Assembly (NCBI GenBank): GCA_937890245.1
Contig: CALACF010000213.1
Span: 1-7,459 of the forward strand
Direction: 5' to 3'
Source: an uncultured Flavobacteriales bacterium
Lineage (GTDB): Bacteria > Bacteroidota > Bacteroidia > Flavobacteriales_D > Sanyastnellaceae
DNA: 7,459 nt
Shown here: positions 1 to 5,860 of the stretch, piece after piece
How positions within the stretch are numbered: the first letter of the stretch is position 1
Layout: each line of letters opens with the position of its first letter
Translations under genes and position numbers: made by a program
Notes under the pieces: model-generated
Seen by the model: the letters and a program-made list of their open reading frames with translations, nothing else
Database searches by the model: none
Told to the model about the DNA's origin: nothing

Positions 1-153
1 ATGGCCCACAGCAGTTACAGATGGAACGGGTGACCCCACGACATCAACACCACTCACTTGCGCTTGGAGCGAGGGGGAATTGGCACAGAAAAAAGATGCG
101 CAGAGCAGCGCAAGAAGGAGGTTGTTTGGGCGAGGGGACCGCGTCAATTGCAT
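1..153 (-). CDS. Partial gene for an exported protein of unknown function (N-terminus only)
   Basis: An open frame starts at the ATG at 153-151 and runs without a stop off the left edge, giving 51 visible codons. The product begins MQLTRSPRPNN, with two arginines. A hydrophobic core follows at about residues 12-24 (LLLALLCASFFCA), then a polar stretch ending LQA before Q32. This is the n/h/c layout of a type I signal peptide, with probable cleavage between A31 and Q32; Ala followed by Gln is common at cleavage sites in Bacteroidota. No lipobox is convincing: C18 is preceded by A-L-L and C23 by S-F-F. The mature part begins QVSGVDVVGSPVPS and is not recognisable. The start lies only 7 nt after the ilvE stop, which suggests cotranscription and perhaps coupled translation. 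The function cannot be told from this fragment; the signal peptide itself is quite convincing. Confidence 0.72.
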   Translation of the reverse strand, partial: MQLTRSPRPNNLLLALLCASFFCANSPSLQAQVSGVDVVGSPVPSVTAVGH

Positions 154-159
154 TTGACG
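142..159 (-). other. Small inverted repeat enclosing the start codon of the left-edge gene
   Basis: The arms CGTCAA (159-154) and TTGACG (147-142) are exact reverse complements separated by 6 nt. On the minus strand the 6-nt loop reads ATGCAA, so the start codon of the gene at 153 sits exactly in the loop. The hairpin begins 1 nt after the ilvE stop codon. No T-tract follows, so it is not a good intrinsic terminator. It could affect translation initiation, or it could be chance; a 6-bp stem is only marginally stable. Confidence 0.3.
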
Positions 160-160
160 A

Positions 161-1228
161 TCAGACTTGTACGCGCCAGCCAAAGGGGTCTTCACCATTT
201 CCACGGCGCAGGTCGTCCAAACCCCGTGCCAATTTCGGCATCACCTTCCAGCCTTCAACTGGGGCAAACTCCACATCTACGCCATCGCAACCAATCGCCG
301 AAATCGGTGTCATCGTTGCTGCCGTGCCGACACCAAAAGCCTCAGAGACAGCACCTGACTTGACGCCTGCGATAAGCTCGTCTACGCTGATGCGGCGCTC
401 TTCTACCTCGAAGCCGAGATGTTCTGCTAGCTTCAGCAAGCTGTCACGTGTTACCCCACGCAAAATCGTGTCGCTCAAAGCAGGTGTTGTAACCTTCCCA
501 TCAATGACAAACACAACATTCATTGTGCCCGATTCTTCGATGTACTTATGCTCGATAGCGTCGGTCCACAAAATCTGTTGATACCCTTCTGAAACAGCCT
601 CTGCCGTCGGCTTCAATGAGGCCCCATAGTTGCCCGCGGCCTTTGCATAACCCGTTCCACCTGGGGTGGCTCGAGTATATTTTCGCTCGAGTTTCACCTT
701 CACCGAGCCAGCGTAATACGGTCCAACGGGGCAGGTAAAAATCATAAATGTGTAGCGCTCGCTAGGCTTCACGCCGACAAATTCGTCGGTTGCAATCATG
801 AACGGGCGGATGTACAGCGAGCTCTCATTGTCCGTTGGAACCCAATTCCTATCGGCATCCACCAACTGCATCAGTGCTTCCTTGAAAAGGTCCACATCAA
901 CTTCCGGCATACACATGCGCTCAGCAGAAACATTGAAGCGGCGGATATTGTCCTCCGGGCGAAAAAGAAGCACCTCACCTTCAGGGCTCAAAAACGCCTT
1001 CATTCCTTCAAAAATGGCCTGACCATAATGGAACACCATTGTCGCTGGGCTTATCACCAAGTCCTGAAATGGCATGATTTTTCCCCTTTTCCATTCACCA
1101 TCGGCGTACTCCATCGAGAACATGTGATCGGAGAAAACCCGACCGAATGGCAGGTTGATCATGTCCGAATATTCGAGTCGACTGCTCTCGACCAATTCAC
1201 GCTCAAAAAGGGTAGTTGTCGTCGTCAT
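161..1228 (-). CDS. ilvE: Branched-chain amino acid aminotransferase (fold-type IV PLP enzyme)
   Basis: This 355-residue protein is probably cytosolic. It should carry out the reversible transfer of an amino group between glutamate and the branched-chain 2-oxo acids, the last step of Leu, Ile and Val synthesis and the first of their breakdown. The N-terminal region has the BCAT signature around residues 30-76 (FSDHMF, then HYGQAIFEGMKA). The Schiff-base lysine is K196 in GYAKAAGNYG. The EESGTMNVVFV segment at 231-241 supplies the PLP-contacting glutamate region, and GVTRDSLL (258-265) and GTAATMTPI (301-309) complete the cofactor-binding loops. The length is normal for the roughly 350-residue eukaryote-like/Bacteroidota BCAT group. 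The start is the ATG at 1228; Met23 is unlikely because the preceding residues fit the family's usual N-terminal extension. It has its own upstream -7 element and no visible Shine-Dalgarno. A D-amino-acid or aromatic aminotransferase is less likely. Confidence 0.95.
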   Translation of the reverse strand: MTTTTTLFERELVESSRLEYSDMINLPFGRVFSDHMFSMEYADGEWKRGKIMPFQDLVISPATMVFHYGQAIFEGMKAFLSPEGEVLLFRPEDNIRRFNVSAERMCMPEVDVDLFKEALMQLVDADRNWVPTDNESSLYIRPFMIATDEFVGVKPSERYTFMIFTCPVGPYYAGSVKVKLERKYTRATPGGTGYAKAAGNYGASLKPTAEAVSEGYQQILWTDAIEHKYIEESGTMNVVFVIDGKVTTPALSDTILRGVTRDSLLKLAEHLGFEVEERRISVDELIAGVKSGAVSEAFGVGTAATMTPISAIGCDGVDVEFAPVEGWKVMPKLARGLDDLRRGNGEDPFGWRVQV

Positions 1229-1261
1229 GGGGCCTGTAATTAAGGTCCGTTAATCAGAGTG

Positions 1262-1269
1262 CAAATGTA
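1262..1269 (-). promoter_or_regulatory. Putative -7 promoter element for ilvE
   Basis: The minus strand reads TACATTTG, an exact match to the Bacteroidota -7 consensus TAnnTTTG. It lies in the 96-nt gap between the LuxR-type gene and ilvE. Transcription would begin near 1256, giving a leader of about 28 nt. I see no TTG at the expected -33 distance (17 to 23 nt upstream), so only half of the promoter is supported. I see no terminator in the rest of the gap, so read-through from the regulator gene is also possible. Confidence 0.5.
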
Positions 1270-1324
1270 CGCATTACAAACGCAGCAGCCCCCGACCTAT
1301 TGTAAGGTGGCCTATTTCAGTGTT

Positions 1325-2008
1325 TTACCCCTCCGACGAAGGCGCAAACAAGAACTTATTTGGGCAAACCAAACCTTGTTTCACAGCGTACATCACCAAG
1401 GAGGCCGTGTTATTCACGCCGAGTTTTCCAAGGATGTTTTTCCTGTGCGTTGTGACAGTATGTGGACTGACAAACAGGCACTTGGAAATCTGAGGGTTTG
1501 TGTAACCGTCTGCGATTAAGCGCAGAACTTCAAGCTCGCGCTTTGACAGGCGGATTCCAAGGCAACTGTCATCCACCGTTTCCAGCGACTCCATGTCAAT
1601 CCCCTCCCTCCGAATGGCTTTTATAATCTTGGAGCAGAAAAATTTACCACCTAAACCCACCTCGTGAACGGCATCCACGATTTCATCGAGACTGCAATCC
1701 TTCTTGACAAATCCATCGGCCCCTGCACGCAGTGCATCTACAATGGTCATCCCCGTCCGCTCAAACGTCAAGGCCAACACCCGCAGACCTTTCCTCCATT
1801 TCTTTAGCTGGGGAATCATGCCAATTGAGAACCCTTCTGCAGCAAAATCCAGGACCACAATATCCGGCTGGTCCATCTTGACACGGGCCCGCAAATTTTC
1901 ACCTGTCTCACAGGTTCCTAGGAATTCAACCCCACGCGGGTCTGCGGCCAAAGCGGCTTGGAGACCGCAGGCGATGAGTTGATTTGAGTCGGCAAAGAGA
2001 ACGCGCAT
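1325..2008 (-). CDS. LuxR/NarL-family response regulator
   Basis: From the ATG at 2008 the product is 227 residues and has the NarL/FixJ layout. A receiver domain spans about 1-120, with phospho-acceptor D54 in VVLDFAA, switch threonine T81 in LALTFE, and lysine K103 in GFVKKD. A short linker follows, then a LuxR-type helix-turn-helix at about 153-214 (LSKRELEVLRLIADGYTN, then SPHTVTTHRKNILGKLGV). It is probably a DNA-binding transcription factor controlled by phosphorylation, but no partner histidine kinase is in the window. The acidic pocket is unusual: the usual Asp-Asp or Glu-Asp pair near the N-terminus is D7-S8, so Mg2+ binding and phosphorylation may be altered. The frame is open up to a GTG at 2095, but the receiver fold starts at MRVLFADS. 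The promoter found at 2051-2079 would also lie inside the longer version, so I chose 2008. Target genes are unknown. Confidence 0.9.
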   Translation of the reverse strand: MRVLFADSNQLIACGLQAALAADPRGVEFLGTCETGENLRARVKMDQPDIVVLDFAAEGFSIGMIPQLKKWRKGLRVLALTFERTGMTIVDALRAGADGFVKKDCSLDEIVDAVHEVGLGGKFFCSKIIKAIRREGIDMESLETVDDSCLGIRLSKRELEVLRLIADGYTNPQISKCLFVSPHTVTTHRKNILGKLGVNNTASLVMYAVKQGLVCPNKFLFAPSSEG

Positions 2009-2027
2009 GATGGCTGTCGCAGTTTCG

Positions 2028-2050
2028 TTAATTAGAACGGTTCTAAATAA
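2028..2050. promoter_or_regulatory. Operator-like palindrome at the start of the LuxR-type regulator gene
   Basis: The core arms TTAGAAC (2032-2038) and GTTCTAA (2040-2046) are perfect reverse complements around a single centre base at 2039. After one mismatch (2031/2047) the symmetry continues for three more pairs (2028-2030 with 2048-2050). In all, 10 of 11 pairs match over 23 bp. It abuts the -7 element on its downstream side and covers the expected transcription start, an ideal position for a repressor or autoregulator. The one-base centre makes it a poor RNA hairpin, so a DNA operator is more likely. The bound protein is unknown; autoregulation by the adjacent LuxR-type protein is an inference. 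Confidence 0.5.
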
Positions 2051-2079
2051 CAAAGGTAGCCCGGAAGTTGGATTGGCAA
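2051..2079 (-). promoter_or_regulatory. Bacteroidota-type promoter for the LuxR-type regulator gene
   Basis: The minus strand has TTG at 2079-2077, 18 nt of spacing, then TACCTTTG at 2058-2051. This matches TTG-N17-23-TAnnTTTG, the housekeeping promoter pattern of Bacteroidota. The predicted start point is near 2045, giving a leader of about 37 nt before the ATG at 2008. It is the only promoter in the window where both elements are visible. It separates the regulator gene from the upstream rnz cluster. Confidence 0.65.
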
Positions 2080-2106
2080 GCCCAGAGTTGTTCACAGGAG
2101 CAAATT

Positions 2107-3057
2107 CTATCCTGTCTTCCGCGCCTGCTGCTGTTCAATGCTATACGTAACACCGTCGCGGGCCAACTCGGCATTCGTAAAACCGAGGCGGACTTCATCA
2201 ATCACGGCGCAGACGTCTTTGTATCGCGCCGATAAATGTCCAATCAGCAGGCGCCGAACGCCCGCAGCAGCTGCAACATTGGCCGCCTGGGTGGTGGTGC
2301 TGTGGTAAGTCTTTACAGCCAGCGCCTTGTGATGGGCCATAAAGGTTGCCTCGTGGTAGAGCAGGTCAACACCCTGAACCGCCTCTATCACGCGCTCCCA
2401 ATACAAGGTATCAGCAGCAAAAGCATAAGAACGGGCTGGTGGCGACTCGACACAGATCTCTTCCCAAGCCAGGGTTTGACCGTTTGAACGCAGCACATCT
2501 TGGCGCTTTTTCAAATGGAGAATTTCCGAAGGCGTAAGATTCAACGCCCGGATGGCCTCATGCTTTACACCTGGTTCTCGGCGTTTTTCTCGGAATAGAA
2601 AGCCCGTCGTGGGAATGCGATGCTTGACGGGAAAGCTGTGCACTTCGACCGAAGCATCTTCCCACAACAGCACAGGCGCATCCACAGACGTCGCCACAAA
2701 GTTCAATGGGTAGTTCAATCGCGCGCCACTTACCTCTTGGTGCAGCAGCATCAATCGTTCGAGATCTGGCGGGCCGTAAATCGTCAGCGCGCGGGTGCGC
2801 CCCATCAAATTGAACGTCGCAATCAATCCAGGAAGCCCTAAATAATGATCGCCGTGCAAATGCGAGATGAACACCCGGTCGATGCGCATCATGCGCAGGC
2901 TGTCGCCATTAATGCCGGCGCGCAAAGCTACCTGCGTGGTTTCCCCGCAGTCAACCAAAAATCGCTTCTCGTGAATATTTACGAGCTGCGCTGTCGTGTT
3001 GCGGCCGACCGAGGGCAGAGCTGCCGCGCAGCCCAATACCGTCACATCAAACCGCAC
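2107..3057 (-). CDS. rnz: Ribonuclease Z (tRNA 3'-processing endonuclease)
   Basis: This 316-residue enzyme is a short-form RNase Z of the metallo-beta-lactamase fold. It cuts tRNA precursors after the discriminator base so that CCA can be added. The zinc ligands are visible: HLHGDH at 66-71 (H66, H68, D70, H71), H146 in VKHRIPTTGF, D216 in FAADT, and H274 in IGHLSARY. The HEATF and YHSTTTQAA segments (235-259) and the IYGPP segment (93-97, exosite region) are also family features. The start is a GTG at 3057-3055; the following sequence RFDVTVLGCAAALPS is the family's standard N-terminus, so no later start fits. The gene follows the secreted-protein gene by 12 nt and has no clear Shine-Dalgarno. 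Its position after pyrR, pyrB and STAS suggests one transcript. Length and key residues are normal for a bacterial enzyme. Confidence 0.95.
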   Translation of the reverse strand: MRFDVTVLGCAAALPSVGRNTTAQLVNIHEKRFLVDCGETTQVALRAGINGDSLRMMRIDRVFISHLHGDHYLGLPGLIATFNLMGRTRALTIYGPPDLERLMLLHQEVSGARLNYPLNFVATSVDAPVLLWEDASVEVHSFPVKHRIPTTGFLFREKRREPGVKHEAIRALNLTPSEILHLKKRQDVLRSNGQTLAWEEICVESPPARSYAFAADTLYWERVIEAVQGVDLLYHEATFMAHHKALAVKTYHSTTTQAANVAAAAGVRRLLIGHLSARYKDVCAVIDEVRLGFTNAELARDGVTYSIEQQQARKTG

Positions 3058-3069
3058 CGCCGCCGGATA

Positions 3070-3858
3070 TCAGTGCTGGACCGAGATGCGGCGCGTAGCC
3101 ATCATCCCTTGGTCTTGGGCGCGCACGATGTACACGCCGGCAGGCCACGTTGAAACGTCGAACGTTGTGCGACCCGTTGCACGAGAGCGAACATCCACCA
3201 ATCGACCCAAGCCGTCTGTCACAGTGATGTCGCACGGCGTCTTCAATTCGACAGTGAATACGTCTTGTGCAGGCACAGGAAAGATCTGGCCCAAACCGTC
3301 AAAGTCAAGATGCTGTTCTGAGACATTGTCAATTGCACCGATCGCCAGCTCCAAGCCCGAGAATGACTGCGGCGCCGAAAGCGGCAAGCCAAATATGGTA
3401 CTCCAGATGAGAAGATCAATCGAAATAAAGAACGCACCGCCCGTGTCTGGGACACCAAATAGCGTTGCACAGCCCTGGCTTCCTGCCAAGTACGTACAAT
3501 CATCGGCACACAATCCACTGTTGTTACAGCTGACCGACAAGCCCGCGACATCGAGAGGGATCGTGTCAAGTTCAGCAGCAGACAACAAGTTCACAGCCAT
3601 AATCTGGATGCTGTCAATCGGAAGGTCCGGAAGCGTTGGATCTACCTGTGTGGCATTCGTTGGAACGAGCAAGTACATGATTTGCTCGTAGTCTTCTCCC
3701 TGCATGCCATCAGCGAAAAAGGTCGTGATGCCGTCTGGGGTCAGACCGAAGCCTACCTCACCGAAATCGTAACCCTCCGGGTCGCACTGGGCTGTGGCAG
3801 AAAAAGAAAATGCGATCAACGCAGCGCAAAAAAGAGCGCGGGTAAAGATTGGGGTCAT
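3070..3858 (-). CDS. Secreted T9SS-type protein with a C-terminal sorting domain; function unknown
   Basis: The product is 262 residues. Residues 1-23 form a signal peptide with R7, a hydrophobic core at about 8-19, and SATA before Q24. Residues 25-188 are a Cys-containing region (C25, C111, C117, C121, C130) that may form disulfides. It resembles, from memory, the putative Ig-like repeats seen in Flavobacteriia exported proteins (DSIQI, then Cys-rich loops, then a Gly-Val-Pro-Asp turn). Residues about 190-262 look like a type A T9SS C-terminal sorting domain: FPVPAQD, ITVTDGLGRLV, FDVSTWPAGVYIVRAQ, and a final basic strand ATRRISVQ. The first motif departs from the usual YPNP form. The protein is therefore probably exported by Sec, then moved across the outer membrane by T9SS and cleaved or anchored at the surface. 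No enzyme motif is visible. The gene sits between STAS and rnz with gaps of 36 and 12 nt. Confidence 0.85.
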   Translation of the reverse strand: MTPIFTRALFCAALIAFSFSATAQCDPEGYDFGEVGFGLTPDGITTFFADGMQGEDYEQIMYLLVPTNATQVDPTLPDLPIDSIQIMAVNLLSAAELDTIPLDVAGLSVSCNNSGLCADDCTYLAGSQGCATLFGVPDTGGAFFISIDLLIWSTIFGLPLSAPQSFSGLELAIGAIDNVSEQHLDFDGLGQIFPVPAQDVFTVELKTPCDITVTDGLGRLVDVRSRATGRTTFDVSTWPAGVYIVRAQDQGMMATRRISVQH

Positions 3859-3894
3859 GAGAATTGGTTTGATGCTTGTACGTATGGTGCTCGA

Positions 3895-4260
3895 TTACTT
3901 GAGATCGCGTTCTACTTCCTCCATGTAGACAAAGTCTACGCCCTCGCCCACAGTTGGAACGATTTTAAGGACGCTATCTAACTGGGAAATCGTGACCAAT
4001 TTGGAAACAGCCGGTTGCAATCCACAGACGACAAAAGTGCCGCCAGCGTCTCGACAAGAACGGTGGCCGATCAGCACAGCGCTGAGTCCACTCGAGTCGA
4101 TGTAACGCGTACCAGACAAGTCAACCACCATATTTCGGTAGCCCTCTTTGTTTGCGATAACGAGCTCGGCTTTGAGTTCTGGAGCACATAAAGCGTCCAG
4201 TTTTTCAACGTGCGAAGAGATCACGACGACCTTTTCTTGCTTATCAACTTTGAATTTCAT
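3895..4260 (-). CDS. STAS-domain anti-sigma-factor antagonist (SpoIIAA/RsbV-like)
   Basis: The 121-residue protein is a single STAS domain. The signature is VVDLSGTRYIDSSGLSAVL at about 45-63. Within DSSG (55-58), S56 aligns with the serine phosphorylated in SpoIIAA when I align the two from memory. The segment GTFVVCGLQPAVSKLV (74-89) also follows SpoIIAA closely. Proteins of this family, when unphosphorylated, bind a partner-switching kinase (SpoIIAB/RsbW type) and so release its target; phosphorylation turns them off. No kinase, PP2C phosphatase or sigma factor is encoded in the window, so the partner must lie elsewhere. The short acidic tail (EEVERDLK) adds nothing recognisable. The gene starts 36 nt after pyrB and ends 36 nt before the secreted-protein gene, consistent with cotranscription with the pyr genes. 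A different STAS role, not tied to a sigma factor, is possible. Confidence 0.88.
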   Translation of the reverse strand: MKFKVDKQEKVVVISSHVEKLDALCAPELKAELVIANKEGYRNMVVDLSGTRYIDSSGLSAVLIGHRSCRDAGGTFVVCGLQPAVSKLVTISQLDSVLKIVPTVGEGVDFVYMEEVERDLK

Positions 4261-4296
4261 ACTTGGAAGGTAGACCCCGAAAGTAGGGCAGTTCGG

Positions 4297-5247
4297 TCAA
4301 CCTCCCAATCCTGAGGCCAACAAGTAAATAACAGCCATGCGCACAGCAACTCCATTCTCTACCTGGTTGAGTATCACACTGCGCTCTCCATCCGCAACAT
4401 CTGATGCGATTTCGACCCCGCGATTCATCGGCCCGGGGTGCATGATCGTAATCTTCTTTCCGCCAGATTCTGCACAAGCCAATCGCTCTTTCGTCACCCC
4501 GTATTGTGCATGGTACTCGCGCAGGCTTGGGAAGAACGGGATGTGGTCTCCGCCCCCCTGTCGCTCCAGCTGGATGCGCAGCACATTGGCCACATCGCAC
4601 CATGCCAAGGCCTTGTCTATGTCGTGTTCGACGTGCACCCCCATCGACGCGTAATGCTTGGGAATAAGGGTTGACGGCCCACAAACCATGACATCAGCCC
4701 CCAGCTTCTGTAGGCACAAAATGTTCGAGAGGGCAACCCGTGAATGGCGGATATCCCCCACAATGGTCACCTTCAGACCGTCGAGCTGGCCGAACTGCTC
4801 TTTCAACGACAGCGCGTCAAGCAGGGCCTGCGTCGGGTGTTCATGGGTGCCGTCGCCAGCGTTCACAATCGGAACGTCAACGCGCGAAGCCAGAAAATGT
4901 GCCGCACCCGGATGAGGATGGCGCATGACCACCAGGTCCACCTTCATCGCCAGGATATTGTGCACGGTGTCGACCAGGGTCTCTCCTTTGGAAACGCTTG
5001 AAGAAGCTGCAGAAAAGTTCACAACGTCAGCACTCAAACGCTTCTCCGCCAACTCAAAGCTCAGGCGCGTGCGGGTCGAGTCCTCAAAAAACAAGTTGGC
5101 CACCGTCACATCGCGCAGCGTCGGGACCTTCCGTATCGGTCGGTTGATCACGCCCTTGAACTCAACTGCTGTATCGATAATCAACTCGAGCTCAGCACGC
5201 GTCAGCCCCCGGATACCAAGCAAGTGCTTCGAACGCAATTCAGTCAT
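4297..5247 (-). CDS. pyrB: Aspartate carbamoyltransferase, catalytic subunit
   Basis: This enzyme condenses carbamoyl phosphate with L-aspartate to form carbamoyl aspartate, the committed step of pyrimidine synthesis in the cytosol. The 316-residue chain has the expected features. FFEDSTRTRLSFE at 53-65 is the carbamoyl-phosphate loop, and SKGE at 86-89 carries the lysine contributed to the neighbouring subunit. HPTQALLD lies at 137-144, GDIRHSRVALS at 164-174, and MHPGPMNRGVEI at 269-280 forms the aspartate-side loop. The C-terminus (NQVENGVAVRMAVIYLL) resembles the Bacillus-type enzyme, which works as a catalytic trimer without PyrI, and no pyrI is present here. The ATG at 5247 overlaps the pyrR stop by 8 nt (ATGACTGA), typical of coupled translation. 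The F-E-D-S-T-R-T-R form points to ATCase rather than ornithine carbamoyltransferase. Confidence 0.97.
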   Translation of the reverse strand: MTELRSKHLLGIRGLTRAELELIIDTAVEFKGVINRPIRKVPTLRDVTVANLFFEDSTRTRLSFELAEKRLSADVVNFSAASSSVSKGETLVDTVHNILAMKVDLVVMRHPHPGAAHFLASRVDVPIVNAGDGTHEHPTQALLDALSLKEQFGQLDGLKVTIVGDIRHSRVALSNILCLQKLGADVMVCGPSTLIPKHYASMGVHVEHDIDKALAWCDVANVLRIQLERQGGGDHIPFFPSLREYHAQYGVTKERLACAESGGKKITIMHPGPMNRGVEIASDVADGERSVILNQVENGVAVRMAVIYLLASGLGG

Positions 5248-5806
5248 TTTCAGATGAGATTGAAGTCAATTCGACATGGTCCTGGCCATCACCATTTTCA
5301 TCGTGAGCCCAGCGAACACGGACCTTCTGGTCGGACAATATGTCGACTGACCGGCCGACGTACTTCGGCTGGATGGGAAGTTCTCTGCTGAATCTGCGGT
5401 CGATCAAGACAGCGAGCTCCACTGATCGTGGCCGGCCATGCGCAAGCAAGGCATCGAGCGCTGCCCGGATCGTGCGTCCCGTGAACAACACATCGTCGAT
5501 TAGTACCACACGAAGGTCTTCCACCAAAAACGGCAGCTTGGTCACGGAAGCCTGTGGCAGCGACTGGCGCTGCCGCAGATCGTCCCTGAAGAAGGTGATG
5601 TCGAGTTGGCCTTTGCGGATATCGTTACGCCCCGTAACATTCTCGATAATATCAGAGAGGCGACTTGCCAGATGCACGCCCCGCGGCTGGATACCAATCA
5701 AGGCAGTCTGTGCAAAATCATCGTGCTCTTCAATCAACTGATAGGCCAATCGATTCAAGGTGAGTTCGAATTGTACCGGATCGATGATGCGATTTCTGAT
5801 GCCCAT
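5240..5806 (-). CDS. pyrR: PyrR: pyrimidine operon regulator / uracil phosphoribosyltransferase family
   Basis: The 188-residue product is a type I phosphoribosyltransferase of the PyrR family. IGIQPRGVHLASRL lies at 37-50, LDITFFRDDL at 68-77, the PRPP-binding loop VVLIDDVLFTGRTIRAALD at 100-118, and LPIQPKYVGRSVD at 143-155. In Bacillus, PyrR binds UMP and pyr mRNA to cause attenuation and has uracil phosphoribosyltransferase activity; many distant homologues may keep only one role. The C-terminus (about 168-188) is an acidic, low-complexity extension slightly beyond the usual family length. The ATG at 5806 fits the family N-terminus, and pyrB follows with an 8-nt overlap. The leader before pyrR is too short for a Bacillus-style antiterminator, so RNA-based control of this operon is doubtful from what is visible. 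The family assignment is secure; the regulatory role is inferred. Confidence 0.94.
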   Translation of the reverse strand: MGIRNRIIDPVQFELTLNRLAYQLIEEHDDFAQTALIGIQPRGVHLASRLSDIIENVTGRNDIRKGQLDITFFRDDLRQRQSLPQASVTKLPFLVEDLRVVLIDDVLFTGRTIRAALDALLAHGRPRSVELAVLIDRRFSRELPIQPKYVGRSVDILSDQKVRVRWAHDENGDGQDHVELTSISSEND

Positions 5807-5814
5807 TTGCGGTG

Positions 5815-5822
5815 CAAAAATA
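5815..5822 (-). promoter_or_regulatory. Putative -7 promoter element for the pyrR cluster
   Basis: The minus strand reads TATTTTTG, matching TAnnTTTG exactly, between the rpsA terminator and pyrR. The predicted start point is about 5808 to 5810, only 2 to 4 nt before the ATG at 5806, so the transcript would be nearly leaderless. No TTG is seen at the -33 distance; that region falls inside the terminator stem. The AT-rich motif could be chance, so confidence is moderate. Confidence 0.42.
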
Positions 5823-5830
5823 GTGCGAAA

Positions 5831-5860
5831 CGAAAAAGGGGGACCGAAGTCCCCCTTTCT
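5831..5860 (-). terminator. Rho-independent terminator of rpsA
   Basis: A perfect 10-bp stem is formed by AAAGGGGGAC (minus strand, 5858-5849) and GTCCCCCTTT (5844-5835). The loop is TTCG, closed by C-G, which is the very stable UUCG tetraloop. The stem runs into a five-T tract at 5837-5833. It lies 20 nt after the rpsA stop codon. The plus-strand reading also has a T-rich stretch after the stem (TTTCTTTTC), but no plus-strand gene feeds it. Some read-through into pyrR is possible. Confidence 0.92.

Noticed and set aside
21..581. Plus-strand open frame of 186 codons
   Set aside because: It lies opposite ilvE and the left-edge signal-peptide gene; its translation is rich in Ser/Thr/Pro/Arg with no motif, as expected of an antisense shadow.
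1229..1324. Intrinsic terminator after the LuxR-type gene
   Set aside because: Only a 4-bp ACCT/AGGT pairing is visible, without a T-tract.
2009..2095. 29-residue N-terminal extension of the LuxR-type regulator from a GTG at 2095
   Set aside because: The receiver domain begins at the ATG at 2008, and the extension would run through the predicted promoter and dyad.
2996..3691. Plus-strand open frame of 231 codons
   Set aside because: It is antisense to the T9SS protein and the start of rnz, both of which have clear family motifs; the translation has no recognisable domain.
4244..4684. Minus-strand open frame of 146 codons overlapping pyrB
   Set aside because: It is an alternate frame inside pyrB, whose own frame carries all ATCase motifs; the Arg/Cys/Gly-rich translation is typical of a shadow.
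5831..5860. Hairpin before pyrR as a PyrR-controlled attenuator
   Set aside because: I see no alternative antiterminator pairing and no PyrR-binding loop sequence of the Bacillus type; position and T-tract fit a simple rpsA terminator.
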